Shown here: positions 24,510-31,924 of the stretch, piece by piece
Numbering within the stretch: the stretch's first letter is position 1
Layout: each line of letters begins with the position of its first letter
Source of the DNA: Candidatus Taenariivivens baikalensis
GTDB taxonomy: Bacteria; Omnitrophota; Omnitrophia; Omnitrophales; Aquincolibacteriaceae
Length of the DNA: 39,554 nt
Direction of reading: 5' to 3'
Assembly: GCA_009691445.1 (NCBI GenBank)
Contig: SICL01000018.1
Span: forward strand, 1 to 39,554
Program-made: the position numbers and the translations under genes
The notes under the pieces: generated by a model
Databases searched by the model: none
What the model was told of the DNA's origin: nothing
Seen by the model: only the letters and a program-made list of their open reading frames with translations

Positions 24510-25366
24510 ATTTTTGTGACAGGAGGGACAACTTGCGTAGCAGGATACTTGCCTTCAGTCCGCAGCTGCCATTCCTTGTCCGAGGCCTTCATGCGTCCGA
24601 CAATATGCCCAATAAAGATACCTCCCACGAGCGCCGGCGGCGAAAGCGGAATATAGGAAAGAATATAAGTGGTGTAAGCCGGAAAAAGAATCTTGTAGGC
24701 CTGAAGCAGTTCCTGATATTTCCCCTGCTCTTCCAAATACTGAAGCGCTTCGTCCGTAGCCAACGCCTCTTGCACAAGATTGATACCCGGAAGAATCCGC
24801 GCTAAAGAATAAGTTCCCTTTAATTCCTGCGTGGCAAAATCATTAGCATGGCCGGCTTCATGGAGAGCAATAGGGACAGAATCTGAAAAAATATTTATCG
24901 TATTCGAACCCGGATCATAATAATCACTGATCAAAAGGCCGCTAAACGGGCGGCCTAAAAGAGACGCGATAAGCGTGGAGGGAAAAAGAAAAATCTTGTA
25001 GGGCCACGCAACATTTTTATTTGTAAACAAACGACCCATCTCTTTGTGCGGTGCCCACTGATTCAGACGGACTTTCACATCCGTCAGATGGTGTTTCTCC
25101 ATAAATTCCGCCATCGCTTTTTCTGTTTCGGGAGAAATACGATGATTGCCGTATTTCGAAGTCCAAAAAAGAAGCTGATAAATTTTAGAAATCAAGTCCC
25201 CAAAAAAATCTAGCGGAGGACAGGAAATACCACGCTCGAATTGAGGATTTTGTGGATTAACACCTGTATAGGGAGGATGAAAAGCGCATCCCGTAAGAAG
25301 ACTTGGCAGAATCAAAACCAAAAGAAGACGAGCAAACGAACGACGGCTCTTCTGAAAAAAAACCAT
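24506..25366 (-). CDS. Lipoprotein with HExxH metalloprotease-like motif
   Basis: 286 residues; signal peptide with lipobox LLTGC. A candidate zinc site ALHEAGHANDF lies near 167-177, and a downstream acidic region (EALATDEALQYLEEQ) could supply a third ligand. A hydrophobic C-terminal stretch (ALVGGIFIGHIVG) may contact the membrane. I know no named family. It is third in a four-gene run (SmpA-like, PEGA, this gene, M48-PDZ) with gaps of 17, 19 and -4 bases, all encoding envelope lipoproteins. Confidence 0.72.
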   Translation of the reverse strand: MVFFQKSRRSFARLLLVLILPSLLTGCAFHPPYTGVNPQNPQFERGISCPPLDFFGDLISKIYQLLFWTSKYGNHRISPETEKAMAEFMEKHHLTDVKVRLNQWAPHKEMGRLFTNKNVAWPYKIFLFPSTLIASLLGRPFSGLLISDYYDPGSNTINIFSDSVPIALHEAGHANDFATQELKGTYSLARILPGINLVQEALATDEALQYLEEQGKYQELLQAYKILFPAYTTYILSYIPLSPPALVGGIFIGHIVGRMKASDKEWQLRTEGKYPATQVVPPVTKI

Positions 25367-25385
25367 AGCTCCTGGGGTGAAACCC

Positions 25386-25760
25386 TTATTTTTGTTTAAG
25401 AAGAACGTTAACTTCCTGAGGCTTCACTTTATAAACAGCTCCCGTCGCGAAGTCAACAATAATACCGATAATGCCGCCCAAAATAAGATTTCCTGTAAAC
25501 CACCAGTTGAAGCCACGGCCCGTGGTACGAAGTTCTTCTTGATAGCCTTCTTTTTTAAACTTAACCGTGTGATGTTTTTTCCGTTTGAGGCTCGCAATCA
25601 TCGGCGTGGTCCCTATCTTCAGATCATCCACATAAACTTCGGCGCCGGCAGGTTCAGAATGGATCGTCACATCCTCCTGCTTTCCGCTCACGATCGAGGC
25701 GCAGCCTGTATGTCCTGCCAAAAGCACGGTCACAAGAAACCAGGATAATATTTTTTTCAC
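25386..25760 (-). CDS. PEGA-domain lipoprotein
   Basis: 124 residues; lipobox in GHTGC near residue 20. A PEGA domain follows (VTIHSEPAGAEVYVDDLKIG then TPMIASLKRKKHHTVKFKKE), a beta fold typical of surface or periplasmic proteins. A Gly-rich hydrophobic segment (NLILGGIIGIIVDFATG) comes near the C-terminus, as in other PEGA lipoproteins. Likely membrane-associated, non-enzymatic. Second gene of the lipoprotein operon. Confidence 0.88.
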   Translation of the reverse strand: MKKILSWFLVTVLLAGHTGCASIVSGKQEDVTIHSEPAGAEVYVDDLKIGTTPMIASLKRKKHHTVKFKKEGYQEELRTTGRGFNWWFTGNLILGGIIGIIVDFATGAVYKVKPQEVNVLLKQK

Positions 25761-25777
25761 GCCGAAGCTCCTTGAGT

Positions 25778-26191
25778 TTAGGGTTGACCTTCCAAAAAGG
25801 CTACGTCTTTGAGGCGGTTTTCTGAATCATAAGTGACTTTGATGGTCATATCCTGTCCATTGACCACCGCTTCAATCGGCCAACCTATTAGTTCCCAAAT
25901 AAAAAGCGTGAAAATATCGAGAATAATATGCGTGGTCGCGCGCGTCGCTTTGTTGCCCCCGCTATACCCCTGCCTGAACTTATAGATTTCAACCGTATCA
26001 CCGTTGTTTTTCTCGCTTGAAATAGGCGCACCAAGATAAGTAATGACATTCTCACGGGCTGTCCCCGGCGTCAGGACATTCAGATTTTTTTTACTGGGCT
26101 GCTTTAAGGCAGTGACCGCGGCGCAGCCTGAGGTAAGCTGCATCACAATTAAAAGAAGGACTAACGGAACCTGTTTTTTTGATTTGATCAT
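25778..26191 (-). CDS. Lipoprotein, SmpA/OmlA-like
   Basis: 137 residues with signal peptide and lipobox LTSGC. The stretch LTPGTARENVITYLGAPISS resembles the start of SmpA/OmlA (BamE-like) domains (G-T-x-x-x-V-x-x-x-LG-x-P), followed by beta segments VEIYKFRQG and TIKVTYDSENRLKDV. A hydrophobic segment (IILDIFTLFIWELIGWPIE) is inserted between them. First gene of the four-gene lipoprotein run. The exact function is unknown. Confidence 0.7.
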   Translation of the reverse strand: MIKSKKQVPLVLLLIVMQLTSGCAAVTALKQPSKKNLNVLTPGTARENVITYLGAPISSEKNNGDTVEIYKFRQGYSGGNKATRATTHIILDIFTLFIWELIGWPIEAVVNGQDMTIKVTYDSENRLKDVAFLEGQP

Positions 26192-26361
26192 TTTTTCTCC
26201 TTAGACTCAACATTAAATCAAGGGAATCTTACCACATCTTTTTGGGCTTGAATACGGCTTAAAAACATCTGGCTTGGGCGTGACTCTTGATGTTTGAATG
26301 TAATCGATGATGGTCTTCCAAAGAACATCTAAAAGGGAAAAATATCGAGACTGAAAAAGCG

Positions 26362-26580
26362 TCACGACTTGCGAGACTTCCTTCCCTTGAGACCAGACAC
26401 TGGGGAGGGGGAAGACATCTTGCCAGAAAATATTTTGGAGATTTCATCCTTGGCTTCCGCCGCTTCATTAAGGATGTCGCGGATATACACCACCGGATTC
26501 TGAGCAACCTTGGTGGCCTTGGCCTCCAGCGCCCGGTAGACCGGCATATCCAGATAGATTTCAACGCGCATTTGAATCAT
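26362..26580 (-). CDS. Small ribbon-helix-helix-like protein
   Basis: 72 residues from the ATG at 26580, with AGAAGGAG upstream. The N-terminus MRVEIYLDMPVYRALEAKAT fits the beta strand plus helix of RHH DNA-binding proteins, followed by a second helix (PVVYIRDILNEAAEAKDEIS) and a basic tail (GLKGRKSRKS). Such proteins are often antitoxins or small repressors; no toxin gene is adjacent. It is divergent from the orphan-family gene (copy B) across an AT-rich spacer, so it could autoregulate there. Confidence 0.6.
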   Translation of the reverse strand: MIQMRVEIYLDMPVYRALEAKATKVAQNPVVYIRDILNEAAEAKDEISKIFSGKMSSPSPVSGLKGRKSRKS

Positions 26581-26765
26581 AGAACACTCCTTCTAAAATC
26601 ACGCCAGTGCTATTAAAAGATATCTAATGCTAGTTATTGCTAGTATATAAATAAACAATAATCTATAAATACTTATAAAATAGTTTTAAATGTTCTTGAT
26701 AATAACGTTTTTAAGTGTTAGATTTAGGGCTATCAAGCATAAACATACTAACCAAAGGATCATCG
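26581..26765. promoter_or_regulatory. AT-rich divergent intergenic region
   Basis: A very AT-rich spacer, with runs such as AGTATATAAATAAACAATAA and ACTTATAAAATAGTTTTAAA, between two outward-facing genes. Several TATAAT-like boxes can be picked out but none with a convincing -35 partner. The candidate ribosome site of the rightward gene is AAAGGA at 26755-26760. Confidence 0.4.
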
Positions 26766-27239
26766 ATGAAGTACACGAATGAAGTTGAAAGCCAAAGTAT
26801 TATCCTGGTTCCCTTTGATCTAACAAAAAATAATGAAGAAAACCGTCTCACTCGCGAACACCACAATGCAAACCATGCTTTATGGTTTCTTTCCATGATT
26901 ATTTATAGTTTACAGCCGAGCAAACTGCATGTGAACATCAAGCCTAAAACGGATCGAGTTGTAGCACACCTCACGCATTTACAAGAAGTGCTTCATTCAA
27001 CCGCCGTCGAACATCGTGAGATTGTAACAGACCTTTTGAATGAAATGCACGTTGAATATCCCGCGATTCAAGCCCATTGGGTGAATTTCATCTACACCCA
27101 CTGGGATCTTTTACAGCAATTTGCTGATTACTATGGTCAGAAGGAAAAATGTTTTCCTCAAGAGTCCCATCAAAAAATAGCCGCTCTCATGGGCGTTTAT
27201 CAAAACAGTTTAGATTGGGAGTCAAAAGCTACGGCATAG
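26766..27239 (+). CDS. Orphan family protein, HNANHALW/EKCFP motifs (copy B)
   Basis: 157 residues from the ATG at 26766 (AAAGGA a few bases upstream; a longer start at 26715 lacks support). Paralogue of the gene at 16056-16577: VPFDLTKNNEEN, REHHNANHALWFLSMI, KTDRVVAHLTHL, HWVNFIYTHWDLLQQFADYY and EKCFPQESHQKIAAL align without large gaps. No signal peptide and no recognised family. The invariant His-Asn-x-Asn-His, Trp, and Glu-Lys-Cys-Phe-Pro residues suggest a shared active or binding site. Confidence 0.78.
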   Translation: MKYTNEVESQSIILVPFDLTKNNEENRLTREHHNANHALWFLSMIIYSLQPSKLHVNIKPKTDRVVAHLTHLQEVLHSTAVEHREIVTDLLNEMHVEYPAIQAHWVNFIYTHWDLLQQFADYYGQKEKCFPQESHQKIAALMGVYQNSLDWESKATA

Positions 27240-27326
27240 TCAGCCGTCATCGTCAGGCGAGTCGTCAAGTGCCATTCGGGCCAGGCTCGCGACTCCCTGG
27301 CTCACGCCTTCATCAAAAAAATCCGC

Positions 27327-27863
27327 CTACCGAATACCCACCGCCGGTTGACTTGACTGAACCCATTCAAAATAACGATCATCGATAAGTTTATCTTTTT
27401 TCCAAACCTTGACCCGCCACCGCCCAAGCCAATCTCGGTTAAAAGGGCTCCGCAAATGCAGGTTTGTTTTTGCCAATAGGTCCGTCCATCCCGTACCGAA
27501 TTTTTGCTGGTGGAAAATTTTTCCATCAGGAGAAATCCATTCGATCCGGAAAGGTTTCCCAAACGTATTGTTCATCGCGGCCGCTTTCAAACCAAGAACC
27601 GCATACCAATAAATATCCCTGTTTTTGTCGGAAAACATAACACCAAAGCCAGAACCTTTGACGCCGTCGAAGGTCAAATTCAAACGCACTTCTTTGGCAA
27701 GACCACACTGACGAACACCTCCGCCTGAAGGGTCGGGATGGGAAGCCTCGATGACTCCCAGAGGCTGATCGATATTGATTTTAAAATCCTCATCGGAACA
27801 CCAAGCTGTTTCCAGAACGCCCAAACTGAAAAACAGGACAAGCGGAACGATGATTTTCCTCAT
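27327..27863 (-). CDS. Secreted protein sharing the C-terminal domain of the adjacent M48 lipoprotein
   Basis: 178 residues with a signal peptide (cut after TAWCS). Residues about 80-168 (KNRDIYWYAVLGLKAAA, ISPDGKIFHQQKF, LGRWRVKVWKKDKLIDDRYF) match the last ~100 residues of the upstream M48 lipoprotein (WYAPDGRLYQEQDF, IGKWMLRIFENGKLLDERTF). The fold is likely a beta-sandwich, function unknown. Its ATG overlaps the upstream stop by one base (TGATG), so the two are coupled and probably co-secreted. Confidence 0.78.
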   Translation of the reverse strand: MRKIIVPLVLFFSLGVLETAWCSDEDFKINIDQPLGVIEASHPDPSGGGVRQCGLAKEVRLNLTFDGVKGSGFGVMFSDKNRDIYWYAVLGLKAAAMNNTFGKPFRIEWISPDGKIFHQQKFGTGWTDLLAKTNLHLRSPFNRDWLGRWRVKVWKKDKLIDDRYFEWVQSSQPAVGIR

Positions 27864-29395
27864 CAGGTCCTCACGACTTCGAAGGTGCGCTCATCCAGAA
27901 GTTTCCCATTCTCAAAAATTCGAAGCATCCATTTTCCAATCACCCGATCACCGAGATCAGGATCCCACTCCAGGCTTGTCTTGGCAAAATCAGCGCGCGT
28001 TTGAGCCTGAAGAAAGTCCTGCTCCTGATAAAGACGGCCATCCGGTGCGTACCAGTACCCCCGGTAATGCCGGCGCTGAAGAGCTAAGGCTTTCCAGGAA
28101 TTGGCAGAGGACAGATAATACTGAACAAACCAATCAATGTTTTTTTGCTGGACAGAAAAGATCCGCTGTTCTCCCGACACTCTTTTTCCCACCCATAAAT
28201 TAGTGACTTTTTTAGCGATCCCCATATCCATGACGCCAAATTCAGCATAGCGAAATTCTTTGGCGGCCTCTTTGGCTTCGAAGAGCGCTTTTTCCAATTC
28301 TATCTGTTGGCTGGCAACTTTTTTCTGATTCTCCGCTTCTTCCTGTTCATCCTGTGCTTTAGCCACTTCAAGTTTCTGGATTTGTTTTTTTAAATCGTAG
28401 ATCTCGGCATTTTTTTGGGCCAAAGCAGCCGCACTGCTTTCATCCGGACCCTCCTGACCCTTGGCCTTTTCTTTTTCCTTCAGGGTCAGTTTTTTTCGCA
28501 CTTCCTCAAGCTGCTGGAGCATCGACGGCGAAGAACCTGACGGCGTAAAAGAGGATGCGGGAAGCATGGATCCCGCTAAACCCGCGGCCATATTCAAGGC
28601 CCTGACGGGAATGGAAAGAGCACGGGGCGCCGGGGACGCATTCGAAAAAACGGCGGGAGAAACTCCCTCGGCCTCAAGCTGTTGAAGAGTTTTATCAGCG
28701 CGAATTAACCGCTCGGGAGAAGGCGGGTGCGTGGAAAAAAAACTGGCCGTCATGGTTTTGGGCGCTTCAATTGCTAGACGCTCCCAAATTTTGGCGCCCT
28801 GCGCCAGATCAAATCCTGCTCTGTATGCAAGCTGGAATCCATAATAATCTGCTTCACGTTCATAATCCCTGGAAAATCCAGCAGAGAGCCCCTTGCTTAT
28901 CCCTTGAGTCACCGGACTTCCAATGCCCGGCGCTACGGTGTCGATCGCTGCGCCTGCAGCCAGACCGATCATGGCTGAAACAAGATTAGTTCCAAGTTTC
29001 TTCCCGATATGACCGCAAGCCACATGCCCCAATTCATGAGCAATCACCACGGCCAGCTGATCATCTGATTCCGTAAAACGGAGCATTCCGTAATTGACCA
29101 CGATCTTTCTGCCAAGCTGAACACTGGCGTTCATGTCCGCGTCCTCTGTCACTTCATAAGTAAGGCCTTGAACTTTCCGGCGGTCTTCCAAAAGCATAAA
29201 CCCTATCAGGCGCTCGGAAATCATTCGAACCCTTTGGAGCTGGGTGGCTTTATAATGCGCGGCCTTAGTCTCAAGCTCAGAGGTTTTAGTGGCAAGCTCC
29301 TCAGAAGAGACTTGAGGGCCTGTAGTCGTAGCACAGGAAGGCGTGACAATCATCGCCGCAATCAGGACCCAAGCGACCCAAGGGTGGTTAAACAT
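27863..29395 (-). CDS. M48-family metalloprotease lipoprotein with coiled coil and C-terminal beta domain
   Basis: 510 residues from the ATG at 29395, chosen because GAGGAAG lies just upstream and a lipoprotein signal (VTPSC) follows; the longer start at 29449 hides the signal. After the lipobox comes ATTTGPQVSSEEL, like the other M48 lipoprotein. The zinc site is AHELGHVACGH near 117-127, with EREADYYGFQLA near 177. A charged coiled coil spans about 295-380 (EEVRKKLTLKEKEKAKGQEG). The C-terminal ~100 residues are repeated in the next gene. Likely a membrane-anchored envelope protease. Confidence 0.9.
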   Translation of the reverse strand: MFNHPWVAWVLIAAMIVTPSCATTTGPQVSSEELATKTSELETKAAHYKATQLQRVRMISERLIGFMLLEDRRKVQGLTYEVTEDADMNASVQLGRKIVVNYGMLRFTESDDQLAVVIAHELGHVACGHIGKKLGTNLVSAMIGLAAGAAIDTVAPGIGSPVTQGISKGLSAGFSRDYEREADYYGFQLAYRAGFDLAQGAKIWERLAIEAPKTMTASFFSTHPPSPERLIRADKTLQQLEAEGVSPAVFSNASPAPRALSIPVRALNMAAGLAGSMLPASSFTPSGSSPSMLQQLEEVRKKLTLKEKEKAKGQEGPDESSAAALAQKNAEIYDLKKQIQKLEVAKAQDEQEEAENQKKVASQQIELEKALFEAKEAAKEFRYAEFGVMDMGIAKKVTNLWVGKRVSGEQRIFSVQQKNIDWFVQYYLSSANSWKALALQRRHYRGYWYAPDGRLYQEQDFLQAQTRADFAKTSLEWDPDLGDRVIGKWMLRIFENGKLLDERTFEVVRT

Positions 29396-29544
29396 TTTCT
29401 TCCTCGTGGATTTTAAAAAGCTCTGACCCAATAATGTGGCCGCTTTCAAAATTCAAGCGATTCTCAATTTTAAAAATCTCTTCGCGTTTTGGCTGATCAT
29501 AATTATGAATGAGATCATCTTTTTGCCCAAGAGAATAATACCGG

Positions 29545-29889
29545 GTGGTGGATTCTATAACCGTATTTCTCTTTGGTGAGGTTAAGCAAGCTTTTGAAAA
29601 ACCTAAAGTCCTCTGCTCCCCGAAAAATCCTCTTGTGCTCAAGAGCCCGGGAATAGACGTGACCATAACATCCATCAGAATCTGGGTGCGAGAGGCGCCG
29701 GAGAACGGCAAAGCGAACGCGGCTATTATAGAAGCTCTCAGTAACTACCTTCGCAAACCCAAATCCAGCTGCGTGATCAAATCCGGACACACCGCCAAAA
29801 CCAAAACAATCGAATATAGAGATAAAGCTAATTTTTTAACTCAGGCAGGCGTTTGCAAAAATAGACATCGTTCTCATTTAACCGAATGA
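29545..29889 (+). CDS. DUF167 (YggU) family protein, atypical N-terminus
   Basis: Up to 114 residues. The DUF167 core is clear: RIWVREAPENGKANAAIIEA, then LRKPKSSCVIKSGHTAKTKT. The N-terminal 35-40 residues do not look like the usual first strand (VxVxPxAKxxxV), and the last ~20 run beyond the family's normal end and overlap the convergent membrane-protein gene by about 60 bases. The true start may lie further in, or the N-terminus may have been altered by a frameshift. Function of the family is not established. Confidence 0.55.
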   Translation: MVDSITVFLFGEVKQAFEKPKVLCSPKNPLVLKSPGIDVTITSIRIWVREAPENGKANAAIIEALSNYLRKPKSSCVIKSGHTAKTKTIEYRDKANFLTQAGVCKNRHRSHLTE

Positions 29890-31582
29890 CTTCATAAGGC
29901 CAGCTCATTTGTGCGAGCCTGTGTTCGAACGGAGTTCTTCTTTCAGATTCCTTTTTGAAGACATAAGCGACCCGCTCAAGCTTGTTCACAAAACGCTCAT
30001 GAGGAGGATAGATGACTTTATGTTTGCCTTGCGCCCCATAAATGATTATTTTTATTTTCTCTCGGGATAAAAAAGTTAGTGCGGAAGCCAGGCGTTCATT
30101 TTCTCCGTAACCTCCCAGAACACCCCTTTCCTGCATTAATTTCGAAATCTCTTGATAGTCTGCTTGAAGCGAAGTTTGTTTCGGAATACTTTGGATGTAC
30201 CAAAACTCGTTGACTCCTTGAGACATAAACCCGAGGGTAATTAATAGCAGGCCCCATTTTTTCCTATACTTAATCAGGGTCAGCATACCGTATCCTGCCA
30301 CGAGGGCGGCGGATTGATAGCCGACGCGGAAATAGCGGTGAGCTTCCAACTCACTCAAAATATAAATTCCAAAAAGAAGAGCAAGAAAATATCCGGGGAA
30401 AGCCTTTGGCCCGTGCGATTTTTTTTTGATGAAGAAATAAAAAAGAGCAAATCCAAAAAATCCAAGATTCCACACCAGAGCGATTGTGGAAGGTAACATG
30501 GATTTCCATCCGAATGACCCAGCGGAAGGATAAAACCCTCCAAAGCTTTCCACCAGGCCCTCACGGAAAACAAAACTCAGATGAGAGTGCAGATTTTGGA
30601 ATGGGATCATCCCTGAATCATCTAAACGGCTGTAGGTTCCGTAGGGTTTTCCCATCACGATGTAAAGCAAGGCTGGGGCGTATCCTAACAACAGGCCGAA
30701 GAATGTCTCTTTGCGTTTCAAAATCCATTCGCGGCATTTGCCGGCGCCTTGTTTCCAGAGAAACATGATGGCTCCTTGAAAGAGCATAAAGAAAGCTGCC
30801 ATTTTCAATTTGGCGATGTAAAAAGGCGTTTGGAGGATCCAGATTTCCGGCAAGAACTGTCGAAGCATATTTTTAGGGATGAGCATACAAGTCAGGCTCC
30901 AAAGCCCGTAGCCCAGGATCACGGTATTTCCCAAAATAAAGAAAAGCTTAATGGGTATAGGGAATTTTGAATCGACGGCAAACAAGTGCCGAAGCACTCG
31001 TTTGAGTTCTAATTGAATGGATGAGCCCAAAGATTTTCTTTTTGAGATCCATAATGCGATAGGGTAGAGAATCGAGATCGGCTGGGTCCACAGCGCCAAG
31101 CCCAGGAAAAGTCCCGCTAAAAAACGATGCCTTCGATTTACCTGGGCGGTGGCTGCGAAATACATAAATAAAGAGCCGAAAAGCATAGCGCCCACATACC
31201 CGCCGGTACTTACGCAATAGTGAGTAATCTGCCAGGAAGAAAACGCTAACCAGAGTCCTGATAAAAAGGCGATCTGCCGGCCCCAAACTTTTCTCACCCA
31301 AAAATAATGCGCGGTCAGCATTCCTAAATAGACTGTGAGACACGCTAAATAAACTGAAGTGAGATTCGTGCCGAGTAGTAGAAAATATAATGCCGAAACA
31401 TAAGCCTTCAACGCTCCGGTATAAACTTGGCTGTAGTAATAAACCATCCAGTGCCCTTCAAGGATGTGCTTGGCCATTAACCCAAACGTAGTGATATCCG
31501 GGCCGGAGATTTCGAACCCTCTCTGAAAGATGAGATAAAGGCGCGGCAGTGCTGCCACTAATAAAAGAAAGAATAATTCCAC
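29828..31582 (-). CDS. Multi-pass membrane protein, GT39/ArnT-like glycosyltransferase
   Basis: 584 residues with about ten to twelve hydrophobic helices. The first periplasmic loop has an acidic residue in ISGPDITTFGLMAKHILEGH, and a second loop reads WMVYYYSQVYTGALKAYVSA, as in dolichyl/undecaprenyl-phosphate-sugar-dependent GT-C transferases. A soluble C-terminal part (from about 495) is rich in charged residues (GKHKVIYPPHERFVNKLERV). It would transfer a sugar from a lipid donor at the outer face of the membrane; acceptor unknown. Confidence 0.7.
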   Translation of the reverse strand: MELFFLLLVAALPRLYLIFQRGFEISGPDITTFGLMAKHILEGHWMVYYYSQVYTGALKAYVSALYFLLLGTNLTSVYLACLTVYLGMLTAHYFWVRKVWGRQIAFLSGLWLAFSSWQITHYCVSTGGYVGAMLFGSLFMYFAATAQVNRRHRFLAGLFLGLALWTQPISILYPIALWISKRKSLGSSIQLELKRVLRHLFAVDSKFPIPIKLFFILGNTVILGYGLWSLTCMLIPKNMLRQFLPEIWILQTPFYIAKLKMAAFFMLFQGAIMFLWKQGAGKCREWILKRKETFFGLLLGYAPALLYIVMGKPYGTYSRLDDSGMIPFQNLHSHLSFVFREGLVESFGGFYPSAGSFGWKSMLPSTIALVWNLGFFGFALFYFFIKKKSHGPKAFPGYFLALLFGIYILSELEAHRYFRVGYQSAALVAGYGMLTLIKYRKKWGLLLITLGFMSQGVNEFWYIQSIPKQTSLQADYQEISKLMQERGVLGGYGENERLASALTFLSREKIKIIIYGAQGKHKVIYPPHERFVNKLERVAYVFKKESERRTPFEHRLAQMSWPYEVIRLNENDVYFCKRLPELKN

Positions 31583-31924
31583 AGCAGGATCTTCCTTGGA
31601 TTGAATGTTCTTAAAATTAAGGTCCGAGTAAGATTTTGGTTAGTTTGCGCCTTAATTTTGGCGTAAGCAACAGGATTTTGTGCAACGGCCATTGAAACCT
31701 GGGAACCCTCACCCCTCTTTCTTCTTACTCGTAAGTACGCTTAAAAAGTTTCTTAAATATGATTCCCGATTTAGATTGTTAGCAATGGCTGTTTCAAGGG
31801 CGATTGCGAATTTTTCAGGAAATTCTGCATTGATAAATTGTACGCGGACAACCGGGACAACCGACAACCGGAAATCTCTTGCGCCTTTTGGACCCCTTTT
31901 TTACGGGCCTGATGATATCTAACT
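31583..31924. other. Intergenic gap with a possible gene fragment
   Basis: No full gene is seen. On the minus strand a frame without a start codon runs from about 31890 to a stop at 31709-31711 and looks coding in composition (FINAEFPEKFAIALETAIAN, NRESYLRNFLSV). The plus strand has short near-repeats of ACAACCG (31848-31872). Possibly the decayed end of a gene. Confidence 0.3.

Noticed and set aside
29388..29711. 107-residue minus frame overlapping the M48 lipoprotein start
   Set aside because: Mostly the antisense of the DUF167 core, without recognisable features; its end only coincides with the M48 ribosome site.
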